Shown here in pieces: positions 15,480-22,498 of a stretch of 30,391 bases of DNA. Position numbers and translations under genes: made by a program. Each line of letters starts with the position of its first letter. Within the stretch, counting starts at the first letter, position 1. Location of the stretch: positions 1 through 30,391 of the forward strand of contig CAYWJF010000018.1 in the NCBI GenBank assembly GCA_964458545.1, written 5' to 3'. Source of the stretch: JAYFNU01 sp964458545. GTDB taxonomy: Bacteria; Bacillota; Clostridia; Oscillospirales; Ruminococcaceae. The notes under the pieces are model-generated. The model worked only from the letters and a program-made list of their open reading frames with translations, searched no databases and was not told where the DNA came from.

Positions 15480-16148
15480 GTGAGCGGTAAGCTGATTGTA
15501 ATTGAAGGGCTCGACGGAAGCGGAAAGGCGACACAGTCTAAGCTTCTGCTTGAGGCGCTTAAGGAAAAGGGAATTATATGCGAGGCGCTCTCCTTCCCGT
15601 GCTACGACGAGGAGTATTCGGCGCTTGTGCGTATGTATCTCGGCGGGTGCTTCGGCGACAAGCCCGGTGACGTAAACTGCTACGCCGCCTCGGTTTTTTA
15701 CGCCGTAGACCGCTACGCGAGCTATAAAACCGCGTGGCGCGAGGGATACGAGAACGGCACGGTGTATATCGCCGACCGCTACACAACCTCGAACGCTGTC
15801 TACCAGACAAGCAAGCTGCCCGAAGATGAATGGGACGCCTTCCTTGACTGGCTCAGCGATTTTGAATACAATAAGTTAGGTATTCCCGCGCCAGACAGGG
15901 TGATATATCTCGACGTCGCGCCCGAGGTCAGCGAAACGCTTATGCGCAAGCGCTATGAGGGTGACGATACTAAAAAGGATATTCACGAAAAGGATATAGA
16001 TTATCAGCGCAAGAGCCGCGCCGCGGCAAAATACTGCGCGAAAAAGCTCGGCTGGCGAATAGTGGAGTGTGGCGAAAACGGAGTTATGCGCTCGGTAGAG
16101 GAGATTTCCCGCGATGTGCTTGCCGCGGCGGCAGGGATAACGGAGTAG
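15480..16148 (+). CDS. tmk: Thymidylate kinase
   Basis: 222 residues, starting at GTG 15480, one base after the thyX stop. It phosphorylates dTMP to dTDP. The P-loop is GLDGSGKATQ (10-19, Lys16). FPCYDEEYSALVRMYLGG, then GDVNCYAASVFYAVDRYASY (about 62-81), and the DRY motif in IADRYTTSNAVYQ near 100 are characteristic of a clostridial type of dTMP kinase. LID-region arginines lie near RKRYEGDDTKKDIHEKD. The usual proline before YAAS in this branch is a Cys here. Because it follows thyX directly and has no ribosome binding site of its own beyond the GAAGAGGG at the end of thyX, translation is probably coupled. Both genes supply dTTP for the repair and replication genes nearby. Confidence 0.93.
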   Translation: MSGKLIVIEGLDGSGKATQSKLLLEALKEKGIICEALSFPCYDEEYSALVRMYLGGCFGDKPGDVNCYAASVFYAVDRYASYKTAWREGYENGTVYIADRYTTSNAVYQTSKLPEDEWDAFLDWLSDFEYNKLGIPAPDRVIYLDVAPEVSETLMRKRYEGDDTKKDIHEKDIDYQRKSRAAAKYCAKKLGWRIVECGENGVMRSVEEISRDVLAAAAGITE

Positions 16149-16150
16149 TT

Positions 16151-17053
16151 ATGCTTTCTTTTAAAAGAATTACTATAGACGATAAGCGCGAGCTGTTGGA
16201 TGTGCTGTACAGTTCGCCTGACCGAGGGTGCGAGTATACCTTCGGAAACCTCTTTATTTGGGGCGGCGTTTACCGCACCGAGTACGCAAAGACAAGCGGC
16301 TATTATATTATCCGTCATGAGGACGAGGACCACGCGTTTTTATTTCCGGTAGCCGAAAAAAACGACGATTACGTGGAGCTTAAGGCGGCGGTTGACGAGA
16401 TGCTTAATTATTGCAAAACCGCGGGCAAGTGCTTTCGAATAATTGCGGCTACAAAGGCTGACTGCGACGCGCTTGAGGCGCTTTACCCCCGCTTCTTTAG
16501 GTTTGAACAAACGCGGGATTATGCCGAATACGTTTATAACAGCGAGGACCTCATTAACCTTTCTGGCAAAAAGTATCATTCAAAGCGCAACCACCTTTCG
16601 CGCTTCGTAAACGACAATCCCGATTGGGAGTTTCATATTATAACGCGGGAGAATATCGACGCGGTTCGCGCAATGAACGACAGGTGGTATAAGGAAAATT
16701 TCGACGGAAACGTTACCCTTCGTGAGGACGAAACGGCGACGGCTGCGGCTTTCGATAATTTTTTCGAGCTCGGCTTCAAAGGCGGCTTTGTTACCGCCGG
16801 TGGAAGAATCGTCGCCTTCGCTATGGGCGAGGCGATAAACAGGGAAACCTTCTGCGTGCACCTCGAAAAGGCGGACTATGCCTTTGAGGGCGCTTATGCT
16901 ATAATAAACCGAGAATTTTCAGCGCATTTTTGTGAGGAATACAGGTTCGTTAACCGCGAGGACGATATGGGTGACGAGGGGCTTCGCAAGGCAAAGCTTT
17001 CCTACTACCCCGTGCTTATTACCGAAAAATATATGGTGACATTAAATGATTAG
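16151..17053 (+). CDS. DUF2156 (phosphatidylglycerol lysyltransferase C-terminal-like) protein
   Basis: 300 residues. The start is ATG at 16151, two bases after the tmk stop. The frame is open further upstream only inside tmk. The protein has a doubled GNAT-like fold typical of DUF2156. Its hallmarks are YTFGNLFIWGG near residues 30-40, GKKYHSKRNHLSRF near 138-151, a central RAMNDRWYKEN segment, FVTAGGRIVAFAMGEAI near 215-231, and EGAYAIINREFSAHF near 247-261. FVNREDDMGDEGLRKAKLSYYP is near the end. This domain forms the transferase part of MprF, which loads aminoacyl groups on lipids, but stand-alone clostridial members lack the flippase and their substrate is unknown. It overlaps the following GNAT gene by 8 bp, so the two may act together. 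Confidence 0.85.
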   Translation: MLSFKRITIDDKRELLDVLYSSPDRGCEYTFGNLFIWGGVYRTEYAKTSGYYIIRHEDEDHAFLFPVAEKNDDYVELKAAVDEMLNYCKTAGKCFRIIAATKADCDALEALYPRFFRFEQTRDYAEYVYNSEDLINLSGKKYHSKRNHLSRFVNDNPDWEFHIITRENIDAVRAMNDRWYKENFDGNVTLREDETATAAAFDNFFELGFKGGFVTAGGRIVAFAMGEAINRETFCVHLEKADYAFEGAYAIINREFSAHFCEEYRFVNREDDMGDEGLRKAKLSYYPVLITEKYMVTLND

Positions 17054-17918
17054 AAATGCGACGCAAGAGGACATAAACCAAATAAGAAAGCTGTGGGACA
17101 GGTGCTTTCACGACCCGCTGGACTACGTCGACTTCATCTACGACCATATAGCGGACGTAAGCGGAACGCTGGTGCTTGAGGAGAAACGGCGCATAGTCGC
17201 TATGCTTACCGTTATACCCACCGCCTTCAAGTTCCGCGACAAGTCGATAAAAGCGGCTTATTTTTACGGCGCGGCAACCGAGAAGAACTTCCGCAAGAAG
17301 GGCTATATGACAATGCTTCTTGATTACGCTGAGAAGCGCTGCCGTGAGGATAAATTTGCCTTAAGCGTTTTAGTTCCGGGCGAAAGCGTTCTTTTCGAGT
17401 ACTATGCAAACCGCGGTTACAGCACCGATTTTTACCTAAGAACTGTGCATATTGGCATTGGTATGCTGGACGCTTCGCTAAAACTCGACTCCGAAATAGT
17501 GTATGATAAACCTGATTTCAAAAAGATATACAGACTGCGCGAGAAGGCGTTAAGCGACATTCCACATATCGCGTGGGACCAAAAGCAGGTGGCGACAGTC
17601 GTGAATGACTGTATCCTTTATGGAGCGAACACCGCGTATTACGGCGGAGGCTACGGCGAGGCGTACGCTATTTATGACGTTCAGCGCGGGCGTATGTTCG
17701 TTAAGGAATGCTTCGGGACGAGCGAGGAAGCGGAGCTGCTGCTTCTAAAAGAGATAATCGTTACGCACAACCCAAGGTCGGTAACTGTTCAGCTTCCCGT
17801 TACGAGCGGACTCTTCAAGTTTGAAGGGGAGCGCGCAAGATACGGAATGGCGAAGCCGCTTAATATAGAGTCCGGCATAAGGGATATGGACCCGTACATG
17901 AATTTAATGCTTGATTGA
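17046..17918 (+). CDS. GNAT family N-acetyltransferase, Eis-like
   Basis: 290 residues. An N-terminal GNAT domain carries the acetyl-CoA binding region YFYGAATEKNFRKKGYMTML (about 74-94), where RKKGYM takes the place of the usual RxxGxG/A. A second half (about 150-290) looks like the C-terminal domain of Eis-type or sterol-carrier-like acetyltransferases (YRLREKALSDIPHIAWDQ, then beta-rich sequence). No signal peptide or membrane helix is visible. The start codon lies inside the 3' end of the DUF2156 gene. Substrate unknown: amines, peptides or aminoglycosides are all possible for this family. Because DUF2156 proteins are themselves GNAT-like, two adjacent acyl/aminoacyl transferases may share a pathway, but that is inference. 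Confidence 0.82.
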   Translation: MIRNATQEDINQIRKLWDRCFHDPLDYVDFIYDHIADVSGTLVLEEKRRIVAMLTVIPTAFKFRDKSIKAAYFYGAATEKNFRKKGYMTMLLDYAEKRCREDKFALSVLVPGESVLFEYYANRGYSTDFYLRTVHIGIGMLDASLKLDSEIVYDKPDFKKIYRLREKALSDIPHIAWDQKQVATVVNDCILYGANTAYYGGGYGEAYAIYDVQRGRMFVKECFGTSEEAELLLLKEIIVTHNPRSVTVQLPVTSGLFKFEGERARYGMAKPLNIESGIRDMDPYMNLMLD

Positions 17919-17932
17919 CAGGAGGAGATATT

Positions 17933-18478
17933 ATGGTATACTTATTTCTCGCAGACGGCTTTGAGGAAGCAGAGGCGCTTGTGCCGCTCGACCTTCTGCG
18001 CCGTGCTGGAATAAAGGTAAAAACCGTGGGCGTAGGCAGCACCACCCCTACGGGCGCGCATAAAATAACGGTTATGAGCGAGATATCTGAGGAAACCTTC
18101 TTCCCTGAGGACGACGTTGAGGCAATACTGCTTCCCGGCGGTTCGGTAGGGGTGCAAAACCTTGAAAGTAGCGACACCGTAAAGCGCGCCGTAAGGCTTG
18201 CGCACGAAAAGGATATTACCGTCGCCGCTATCTGCGCCGCGCCGACTATAATTGCGCGCGCGGGGCTTCTTATGAACAAGAAGGCAACCGTTTACCCGAA
18301 GCTCAAGGGCGACCTCGGCGAAAGCTACCGTGATGAGGATATCGTTTACGACGCGCCGTTCTTAACGGCTCGCGCCGCTGGCGTTTCTACCGAGTTTGCG
18401 TTAAAGCTAATTGAAATAATTAAAGGAAAAAAGGCGAGCGAAAAGGTCGCCGCCGATATCTGTTTTAAGCTGAAATAG
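17933..18478 (+). CDS. DJ-1/ThiJ/PfpI family protein
   Basis: 181 residues. The start is ATG at 17933 with AGGAGGAG directly upstream; a TTG at 17915 in the same frame is disfavoured. The fold is flavodoxin-like. ADGFEEAEALVPLDLLRRAGI at the N-terminus includes Glu14, the counterpart of DJ-1 Glu18. The nucleophile elbow AAICAAP puts the reactive Cys at 101. LLPGG at 67-71 is the usual preceding turn, and TARAAGVSTEFALKLIEI is the typical C-terminal helix start. Clostridial members of this clade are usually labelled YajL-like or 4-methyl-5-thiazole monophosphate biosynthesis protein. Reported roles include deglycase, chaperone and redox sensing, none of which can be assigned here. Confidence 0.88.
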   Translation: MVYLFLADGFEEAEALVPLDLLRRAGIKVKTVGVGSTTPTGAHKITVMSEISEETFFPEDDVEAILLPGGSVGVQNLESSDTVKRAVRLAHEKDITVAAICAAPTIIARAGLLMNKKATVYPKLKGDLGESYRDEDIVYDAPFLTARAAGVSTEFALKLIEIIKGKKASEKVAADICFKLK

Positions 18479-18488
18479 GGGATAAAAA

Positions 18489-19814
18489 ATGAAGATTAAA
18501 ACTACAAAAAAGAAAAAATCAGTATACCGCGCCGTGCCGTCAAGCACGGTAAGGAAAAGAACGACGTCGCCGCGCGCTGAACGCGCTCCGCGTGAGAGAA
18601 GGGAAAGAAGCGGCGGAATAAGCGTGGGAATGATATTCGTTATCTTTCTTTGCGTATGCCTTGTCGGCGGAATGATTGGCTTCGGCGTGGTTATTTCCGA
18701 AATAAGCGGCAACAAGAACGCCACCTTCGCTACCTCCACGGAAATAGAGATACCCGAGGGCTCCTCCACCGAGGCGATAGGCGATATACTTAAAAGCAAC
18801 GAGATGATAGGCTCGGTAAATATATTCAAGATTTACTGCCGCGTTAAAGGCATTGACGGCACCTTCCAGCCCGGTCCTCATCTGTTTGACCAAAGAATGA
18901 GTTATGCCGACGTGGTTTCAGAACTGCAAACTGTGGTAATCGCCCCGCGTGAAACCTTCGAGGTTACCTTCCCAGAGGGCACTACCGTCGTAAAGATGGG
19001 TATGATACTCGCGGATAAAGAGGTTTGTACAGTTCAGGAATTTGTCACCGAGGCGCAGACGGGAGAGTTTACGAACGAGTTTCTAAAGGAGATACCTGAC
19101 GACCCCAATATCTTTGTGCGTCTTGAGGGCTATCTCTACCCCGAAACCTACCAGTTCTATAAGGACGATACTCCTCATGAGTGGATACAGACAATGCTCG
19201 ACACCTTTGAGGAGCGTATCCTTACCGACGAAAGAAAAGCGGCGATAGAGCAAAACGAGCTTTCGCTTCACCAGATAATAACCTTCGCATCTATTGTTCA
19301 AAAGGAATACAGCGACGCCGCGCATAACCAGCGCGATATCGCAAAGGTGTTCTGGAACAGATATAACGACCCCGTTGATTACGCTTATTGGGGCTCCTGT
19401 GTTTCCGGTTGGTACGATGACAGCGGACGTCATGAGGGTTATATCAACAACTGTATGATGTTCTACAATTCGCAGTATTTGGGCAAGTCTACGCCCGAAA
19501 GCATGCAGATGGCGTACGACACCTATCGCGGAGTTCAGGGCTTGCCGATAGGACCGATGTACAATATGAAGGAGGATATCGTTGACGCGGTACTGAACCC
19601 GAGCGACGTTGACTACACCTTCTTCTGCAACGACAAGTACGGCAACACCTACTGGTCTTACGATTACAACACCCACGCGAACGTTAACATTCCCGTTTAT
19701 ACCGCTATGGACGTACAGTTCGCCGCGGGAGTAAGCGAGAACCAAGCAAGAATTAACACGGGTTATAACTTCGACAACCTTGTTATGACCGACTCGCCCT
19801 TGCACGAGGACTGA
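18489..19814 (+). CDS. mltG: Endolytic murein transglycosylase MltG
   Basis: 441 residues. MltG cuts nascent glycan strands in the membrane and helps set glycan length. A very basic N-terminal tail of about 42 residues is followed by one membrane helix (about 44-70). LysM-like and YceG domains are then outside. Family motifs present: LEGYLYPETYQF (212-223), FASIVQKE (266-273) whose Glu273 corresponds to the catalytic Glu218 of E. coli MltG by alignment of SIVxKE, VFWNRY (287-292) and GLPIGPMYN. The segment between NRY and GLP is unusual: instead of the common LQTDPTV strand it reads AYWGSCVSGWYDDSGRH with two cysteines. It may still be active because the Glu is kept. The ribosome binding site AGGGG lies just after the upstream stop. 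Confidence 0.9.
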   Translation: MKIKTTKKKKSVYRAVPSSTVRKRTTSPRAERAPRERRERSGGISVGMIFVIFLCVCLVGGMIGFGVVISEISGNKNATFATSTEIEIPEGSSTEAIGDILKSNEMIGSVNIFKIYCRVKGIDGTFQPGPHLFDQRMSYADVVSELQTVVIAPRETFEVTFPEGTTVVKMGMILADKEVCTVQEFVTEAQTGEFTNEFLKEIPDDPNIFVRLEGYLYPETYQFYKDDTPHEWIQTMLDTFEERILTDERKAAIEQNELSLHQIITFASIVQKEYSDAAHNQRDIAKVFWNRYNDPVDYAYWGSCVSGWYDDSGRHEGYINNCMMFYNSQYLGKSTPESMQMAYDTYRGVQGLPIGPMYNMKEDIVDAVLNPSDVDYTFFCNDKYGNTYWSYDYNTHANVNIPVYTAMDVQFAAGVSENQARINTGYNFDNLVMTDSPLHED

Positions 19815-19815
19815 T

Positions 19816-20142
19816 ATGAGCGAAGACGGCGCTAAAGACTCGGTTTTTGAAAAGATTTACGAGGTGGTAAAGAGGATTCCCAAGGGCAAGGTCGCAACCT
19901 ACGGACAGGTTGCGCTCCTCGCGGGAAATCCCCGCTGGTCAAGGGTTGTGGGCTACGCGCTTCACGTTAACCCCGACCCTGCCCATATCCCCTGCTTTAG
20001 GGTGGTCAATCGCCTCGGGGAATGTTCGGGCTCCTTCGCCTTCGGCGGGCGCGGCACGCAGGAAATACTTCTTCGCGCCGATGGGGTTGTCTTTCTTCCA
20101 GACGGACGGGTGGATTTGAATGCCTCGATATGGCGTCCATAA
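19816..20142 (+). CDS. MGMT/Ogt family DNA alkyl-transfer domain protein
   Basis: 108 residues, equal to the catalytic C-terminal domain of O6-alkylguanine-DNA alkyltransferases without the N-terminal domain. IPKGKVATYGQVA (21-33) and WSRVVGYALHVNP (41-53, with an RVVGYAL version of the RAVGxAL helix) form the DNA-binding part. The active-site loop reads IPCFRVV (58-64): Cys60 is present, but the usual His of PCHRV is Phe61. RxLGECSGSFAFGG replaces the classic GYxGG. This gene sits last in the operon, one base after mltG. The normal His activates the Cys, so alkyl transfer could be weak, or the protein may only bind and flag damage like Atl proteins, which have PWHR. Many gut Clostridia have short MGMT genes of this kind; how many share PCFR I cannot say. 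Confidence 0.85.
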   Translation: MSEDGAKDSVFEKIYEVVKRIPKGKVATYGQVALLAGNPRWSRVVGYALHVNPDPAHIPCFRVVNRLGECSGSFAFGGRGTQEILLRADGVVFLPDGRVDLNASIWRP

Positions 20143-20151
20143 ATAGTAAAT

Positions 20152-20182
20152 AAAGAAGACCCTCGAAGAGGGTCTTCTTTTT
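20152..20182. terminator. Strong intrinsic terminator closing the pcrA operon
   Basis: A perfect 13-bp stem (20152-20164 with 20168-20180) has a 3-nt GAA loop, followed by TTTTT on the plus strand. Seen from the minus strand it also has an AT-rich exit and could stop transcription of the small gene at 20235-20351. Confidence 0.92.
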
Positions 20183-20188
20183 GCATGA

Positions 20189-20222
20189 ACGCGCCCCTTG
20201 TGGACGCGCCCCGCAGGGGGGC
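20189..20222. repeat. Short GC-rich direct repeat and hairpin
   Basis: ACGCGCCCC occurs twice, at 20189-20197 and 20204-20212. The second copy overlaps a small hairpin (GCCCC at 20208-20212 with GGGGC at 20218-20222). The composition contrasts with the AT-rich intergenic DNA around it. No T run follows, so it is not an obvious terminator. It could be one copy of a dispersed intergenic repeat. Confidence 0.5.
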
Positions 20223-20234
20223 ATTGTGAAAAGC

Positions 20235-20351
20235 TCAGATTTCGGCAAGCTCCGAAATCGCCTCGGCGTAGGTGTCGGCGGAAAGAACGAAGTTGCCGAA
20301 GCTGTCAAGCACCTCATAGTGGTCAAGCACCGATATAATTCTGTATTTCAT
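20235..20351 (-). CDS. Unknown 38-residue protein
   Basis: An ATG at 20349-20351 (minus strand) is preceded by AAGGAAGGGAG with 8-9 bp spacing, a strong ribosome binding site. The protein is MKYRIISVLDHYEVLDSFGN followed by 18 residues ending in SELAEI. It reads like a two-stranded beta hairpin (KYRIISV, HYEVLD, FGNFVLSADT) and a short helix (YAEAISELAEI). Small proteins with this HYEV...DTYxEA pattern seem to recur in gut Clostridia, but I know no function. A TATAAT box lies on the minus strand at 20381-20386, and the gene runs toward the terminator at 20152-20182. Together these fill the 349-bp gap between the MGMT gene and the next plus-strand gene. Confidence 0.6.
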   Translation of the reverse strand: MKYRIISVLDHYEVLDSFGNFVLSADTYAEAISELAEI

Positions 20352-20380
20352 TTCGCTTTCTCCCTTCCTTTTATGCTTGA

Positions 20381-20386
20381 ATTATA
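20381..20386 (-). promoter_or_regulatory. -10 box for the 38-residue gene
   Basis: TATAAT on the minus strand (ATTATA at 20381-20386) lies 29 bp upstream of the small gene's ATG. No convincing -35 box is found at normal spacing. Confidence 0.4.
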
Positions 20387-20434
20387 CAATAGAAGGTGTA
20401 CCAAAAATCGGACAATGAATAAGAACGTACAGTA

Positions 20435-20463
20435 TTGTCATTTAGCGCTTTTAATGATATGAT
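20435..20463 (+). promoter_or_regulatory. Promoter of the small membrane protein-transglutaminase pair
   Basis: TTGTCA (20435-20440) and TATGAT (20458-20463) are separated by exactly 17 bp. Transcription would start near 20470, before the AGGGGG site at 20477-20482. This supports the TTG start at 20492 over upstream codons in the same frame. Confidence 0.7.
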
Positions 20464-20491
20464 AATAAAAAAGTTTAGGGGGAAATTGACG

Positions 20492-20674
20492 TTGGAGACT
20501 GCGGCTAAGCTGTTTATTCTATTTTCTGCGCTTTGCGCTCCGCTTTATATTTTCCTAAAAATTCGCGAGGCAAACTCAAAAAGAGCCGAGGCTGAGGCGG
20601 AGCTGTTGCAAAGCGCCGTGAAGGACGAAGAAGCGGCTGAGGATAACGACGGCACGGAAGACGGTGAAGTATGA
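20492..20674 (+). CDS. Small single-pass membrane protein with acidic tail
   Basis: 60 residues from a TTG start at 20492, chosen because AGGGGG lies 9 bp upstream and a promoter lies just before it. An in-frame ATG at 20459 overlaps the promoter's -10 box and has no ribosome binding site. One membrane helix covers about residues 6-23 (KLFILFSALCAPLYIFLKI). It is followed by a charged helix (REANSKRAEAEAELLQ) and a tail of Glu and Asp (KDEEAAEDNDGTEDGEV). No family is recognised. The stop overlaps the next start (ATGA at 20671-20674), so it is translationally coupled to the transglutaminase lipoprotein and may be a membrane partner of it. Confidence 0.6.
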   Translation: METAAKLFILFSALCAPLYIFLKIREANSKRAEAEAELLQSAVKDEEAAEDNDGTEDGEV

Positions 20675-21762
20675 GAAAGCTCTTGCCGCTTGTTTCGCTG
20701 ATATTAACGCTTGCGGTTGTCCTTAGCGGCTGTCTTTTTTTAGCGCCTCCCGCCGAGGCGGTGCCGTTTTCGTGGGACGTGGTAACAAGCACTCTTTCGG
20801 ATATGGTAAGAAACGGTGAAGAGACCCGCACGGTTACAGTTACAAAAGCGCCCGAAAGCATTTCCGAAGATATATATTCCGCCATTGACGGCTTGTATAG
20901 AACCGACGGCGTTTTTCTTTATTATGCTTCCCGAGTGACAAACACCGTCGTTTCCTACGCGTCGTACAGCGAAATTACCCTTGAAGTAGAGTACAACTCA
21001 GCCACCGTACCCTATTCAGAGGTTTATACGGCGAACAGCGACCTTGACGTTGTAAACGCAATAATTGATAATTTAAATAAAGGTAAAAGCGAAACGGTGA
21101 TTTACTGTCCTATAGGTGGCTATGACGGAGGTCGCGCTTTTGAGCTTGGCGACTGCGCGGACCTTAACGCGAACCAGCCCTGTTCGAGCGACTCGATAAA
21201 CTATCAGGTTTTCCCCGATATTAATATGCCTAATCAGCTTTTAATAATCAGCTATTCATATTCGGTAGACGAGGAAATAAGAAATAGAGTAAGCGCCGAG
21301 ATAGACGAGGCTACGGCAATGTTTGCGGCGAAGATTTCCGCTGCTGACGTGTACAACACTGACGAGGAGCTATACCGCGCTATCCACGACGCGGTAATAG
21401 AAAACGCCTACTATGATTACGAGCTTTACGACGTATTATCGGTAGGCGATATGACAAACGAGCAGAAGATTGAGAAGAGCGCATATGGCGTTCTCGTTGA
21501 CGGAAAATCGGTTTGCAGCGGTTACGCCTACGCCTTTAAGGCGCTGTGTGATTACTTTAAACTGCCCTGCTGGGTGCTAAGCTGCGATTACGGCGAGGAC
21601 GGTCATGTGGTAAATATCGTTTTGCTTGACGGTGAGACCTATTACGTTGACTGTACCTTTGACGATACGGGATATAGCGCGGACGAGTATTTCCTTTTTA
21701 ATGAGGATGACTATCAATATTCAGAATATCTGTTTTTTAATAATAACGTCATACCTTGGTAG
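20671..21762 (+). CDS. Transglutaminase-like cysteine protease domain lipoprotein
   Basis: 363 residues. The signal peptide ends in lipobox LSGC (Cys21), so it should be tethered outside the cytoplasmic membrane. Residues about 30-225 are a low-similarity extracellular region. Residues about 228-340 carry a transglutaminase-like core: AIHDAVIENAYYD (237-249), the nucleophile in DGKSVCSGYAYAFKALC (Cys282), His312 in GHVVNIV and Asp327 in YVDCTFDD. This triad is intact. Clostridial proteins of this layout are thought to act as proteases or cross-linkers of surface proteins or peptidoglycan-linked peptides, but the substrate is unknown. It is coupled to the small membrane protein gene by a 4-bp overlap. 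Its 3' end overlaps the 3' end of sigK on the other strand by 14 bp. Confidence 0.85.
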   Translation: MRKLLPLVSLILTLAVVLSGCLFLAPPAEAVPFSWDVVTSTLSDMVRNGEETRTVTVTKAPESISEDIYSAIDGLYRTDGVFLYYASRVTNTVVSYASYSEITLEVEYNSATVPYSEVYTANSDLDVVNAIIDNLNKGKSETVIYCPIGGYDGGRAFELGDCADLNANQPCSSDSINYQVFPDINMPNQLLIISYSYSVDEEIRNRVSAEIDEATAMFAAKISAADVYNTDEELYRAIHDAVIENAYYDYELYDVLSVGDMTNEQKIEKSAYGVLVDGKSVCSGYAYAFKALCDYFKLPCWVLSCDYGEDGHVVNIVLLDGETYYVDCTFDDTGYSADEYFLFNEDDYQYSEYLFFNNNVIPW

Positions 21763-22459
21763 CGCCTGCGCTGTGCGCTTCATTAAAGGTGCGGCTGAGA
21801 AGACCCACGGCTCGCTTTTCAATTCGTGAAACGTAAGAGCGCGATATTCCAAGTCTCGCCGCTATCTCGTTTTGAGTCTGCGGCTCGTTTCCAAAAAGCC
21901 CAAAGCGAAGTATTACTATCTCCTTTTCGCGAGTGTTGAGGGTGCTGTCTATAGCCGCCTTCAACCTGTGAAGGTCGTTTTTAAGCTCGTAGCCCGCCGC
22001 TATGTCGTGCTCGTCGCTCATTACGTCCATTAAGGTAAGAGTGTTTCCCTCGCTGTCTACGTCGAGCGGGTCATTTATAAAAACCGTTCCTTGGTTCTTT
22101 TTACAGCGGCGAAAGTGCATTAGTATCTCATTTTCTATACACCGCGAGGCATAGGTGGAAAAGCGGATATTCTTGTCGCTTTTAAATGAATCCACCGCTT
22201 TAATTAAGCCTATCGTGCCTATGGAGATTAAATCCTCCTGCTCGCACGGGCTTGTGTTGTACTTTTTTATTATGTGAGCGACGAGCCGCAGATTGTGGTT
22301 AATAAGCCTTTCGCGGGCTTTGCGGTCACCGCCGCTTATCTGTTCAATACATTTTGCCTCGTCCTCCTTTGACAGCGGACGCGGAAAGCTGCTTCCCGAA
22401 AGGTGGAGTATAAACGCGGTGAAGTATTGGGCGAGAAAAGAAAGTAATTCAAAAAGCAT
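21749..22459 (-). CDS. sigK: Sporulation sigma factor SigK (mother-cell, late)
   Basis: 236 residues. The first 20 or so residues (MLFELLSFLAQYFTAFILHL) are hydrophobic, as in pro-sigma-K, which is membrane-tied and cut by SpoIVFB in Bacillus. FPRPLSKEDEAKCIEQISGG follows, as in SigK. Sigma region 2 covers HNLRLVAHIIKKY, EDLISIGTIGLIKAVDSF and FSTYASRCIENEILMHFR, nearly identical to the family. Region 4 ends in NEIAARLGISRSYVSRIEKRA, the SigK/SigE-type helix-turn-helix. The reading frame is complete, with no skin element splitting it. Read together with the window's character, this argues for a spore former. It has no clear ribosome binding site (GTGAG is the nearest). It is divergent from the yfbR-like gene and converges on the lipoprotein gene. 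Confidence 0.92.
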   Translation of the reverse strand: MLFELLSFLAQYFTAFILHLSGSSFPRPLSKEDEAKCIEQISGGDRKARERLINHNLRLVAHIIKKYNTSPCEQEDLISIGTIGLIKAVDSFKSDKNIRFSTYASRCIENEILMHFRRCKKNQGTVFINDPLDVDSEGNTLTLMDVMSDEHDIAAGYELKNDLHRLKAAIDSTLNTREKEIVILRFGLFGNEPQTQNEIAARLGISRSYVSRIEKRAVGLLSRTFNEAHSAGATKV

Positions 22460-22498
22460 AGTCTCACGCTTTCTATTATTTTTTGAGGTGAATTGTTT

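Noticed and set aside
19083..19805. A 240-codon open frame on the minus strand opposite mltG
   Set aside because: It is antisense to a secure gene, with valine-rich sequence typical of the reverse complement of Asn/Asp/Tyr-rich coding DNA.
20181..20462. A 93-codon plus-strand frame after the MGMT terminator
   Set aside because: It crosses the GC repeat and the minus-strand small gene, starts right after a terminator with no ribosome binding site, and shows no protein-like pattern.
21749..22459. Possible skin-like element interrupting sigK
   Set aside because: The sigK frame is continuous from start to stop and includes both DNA-binding regions.
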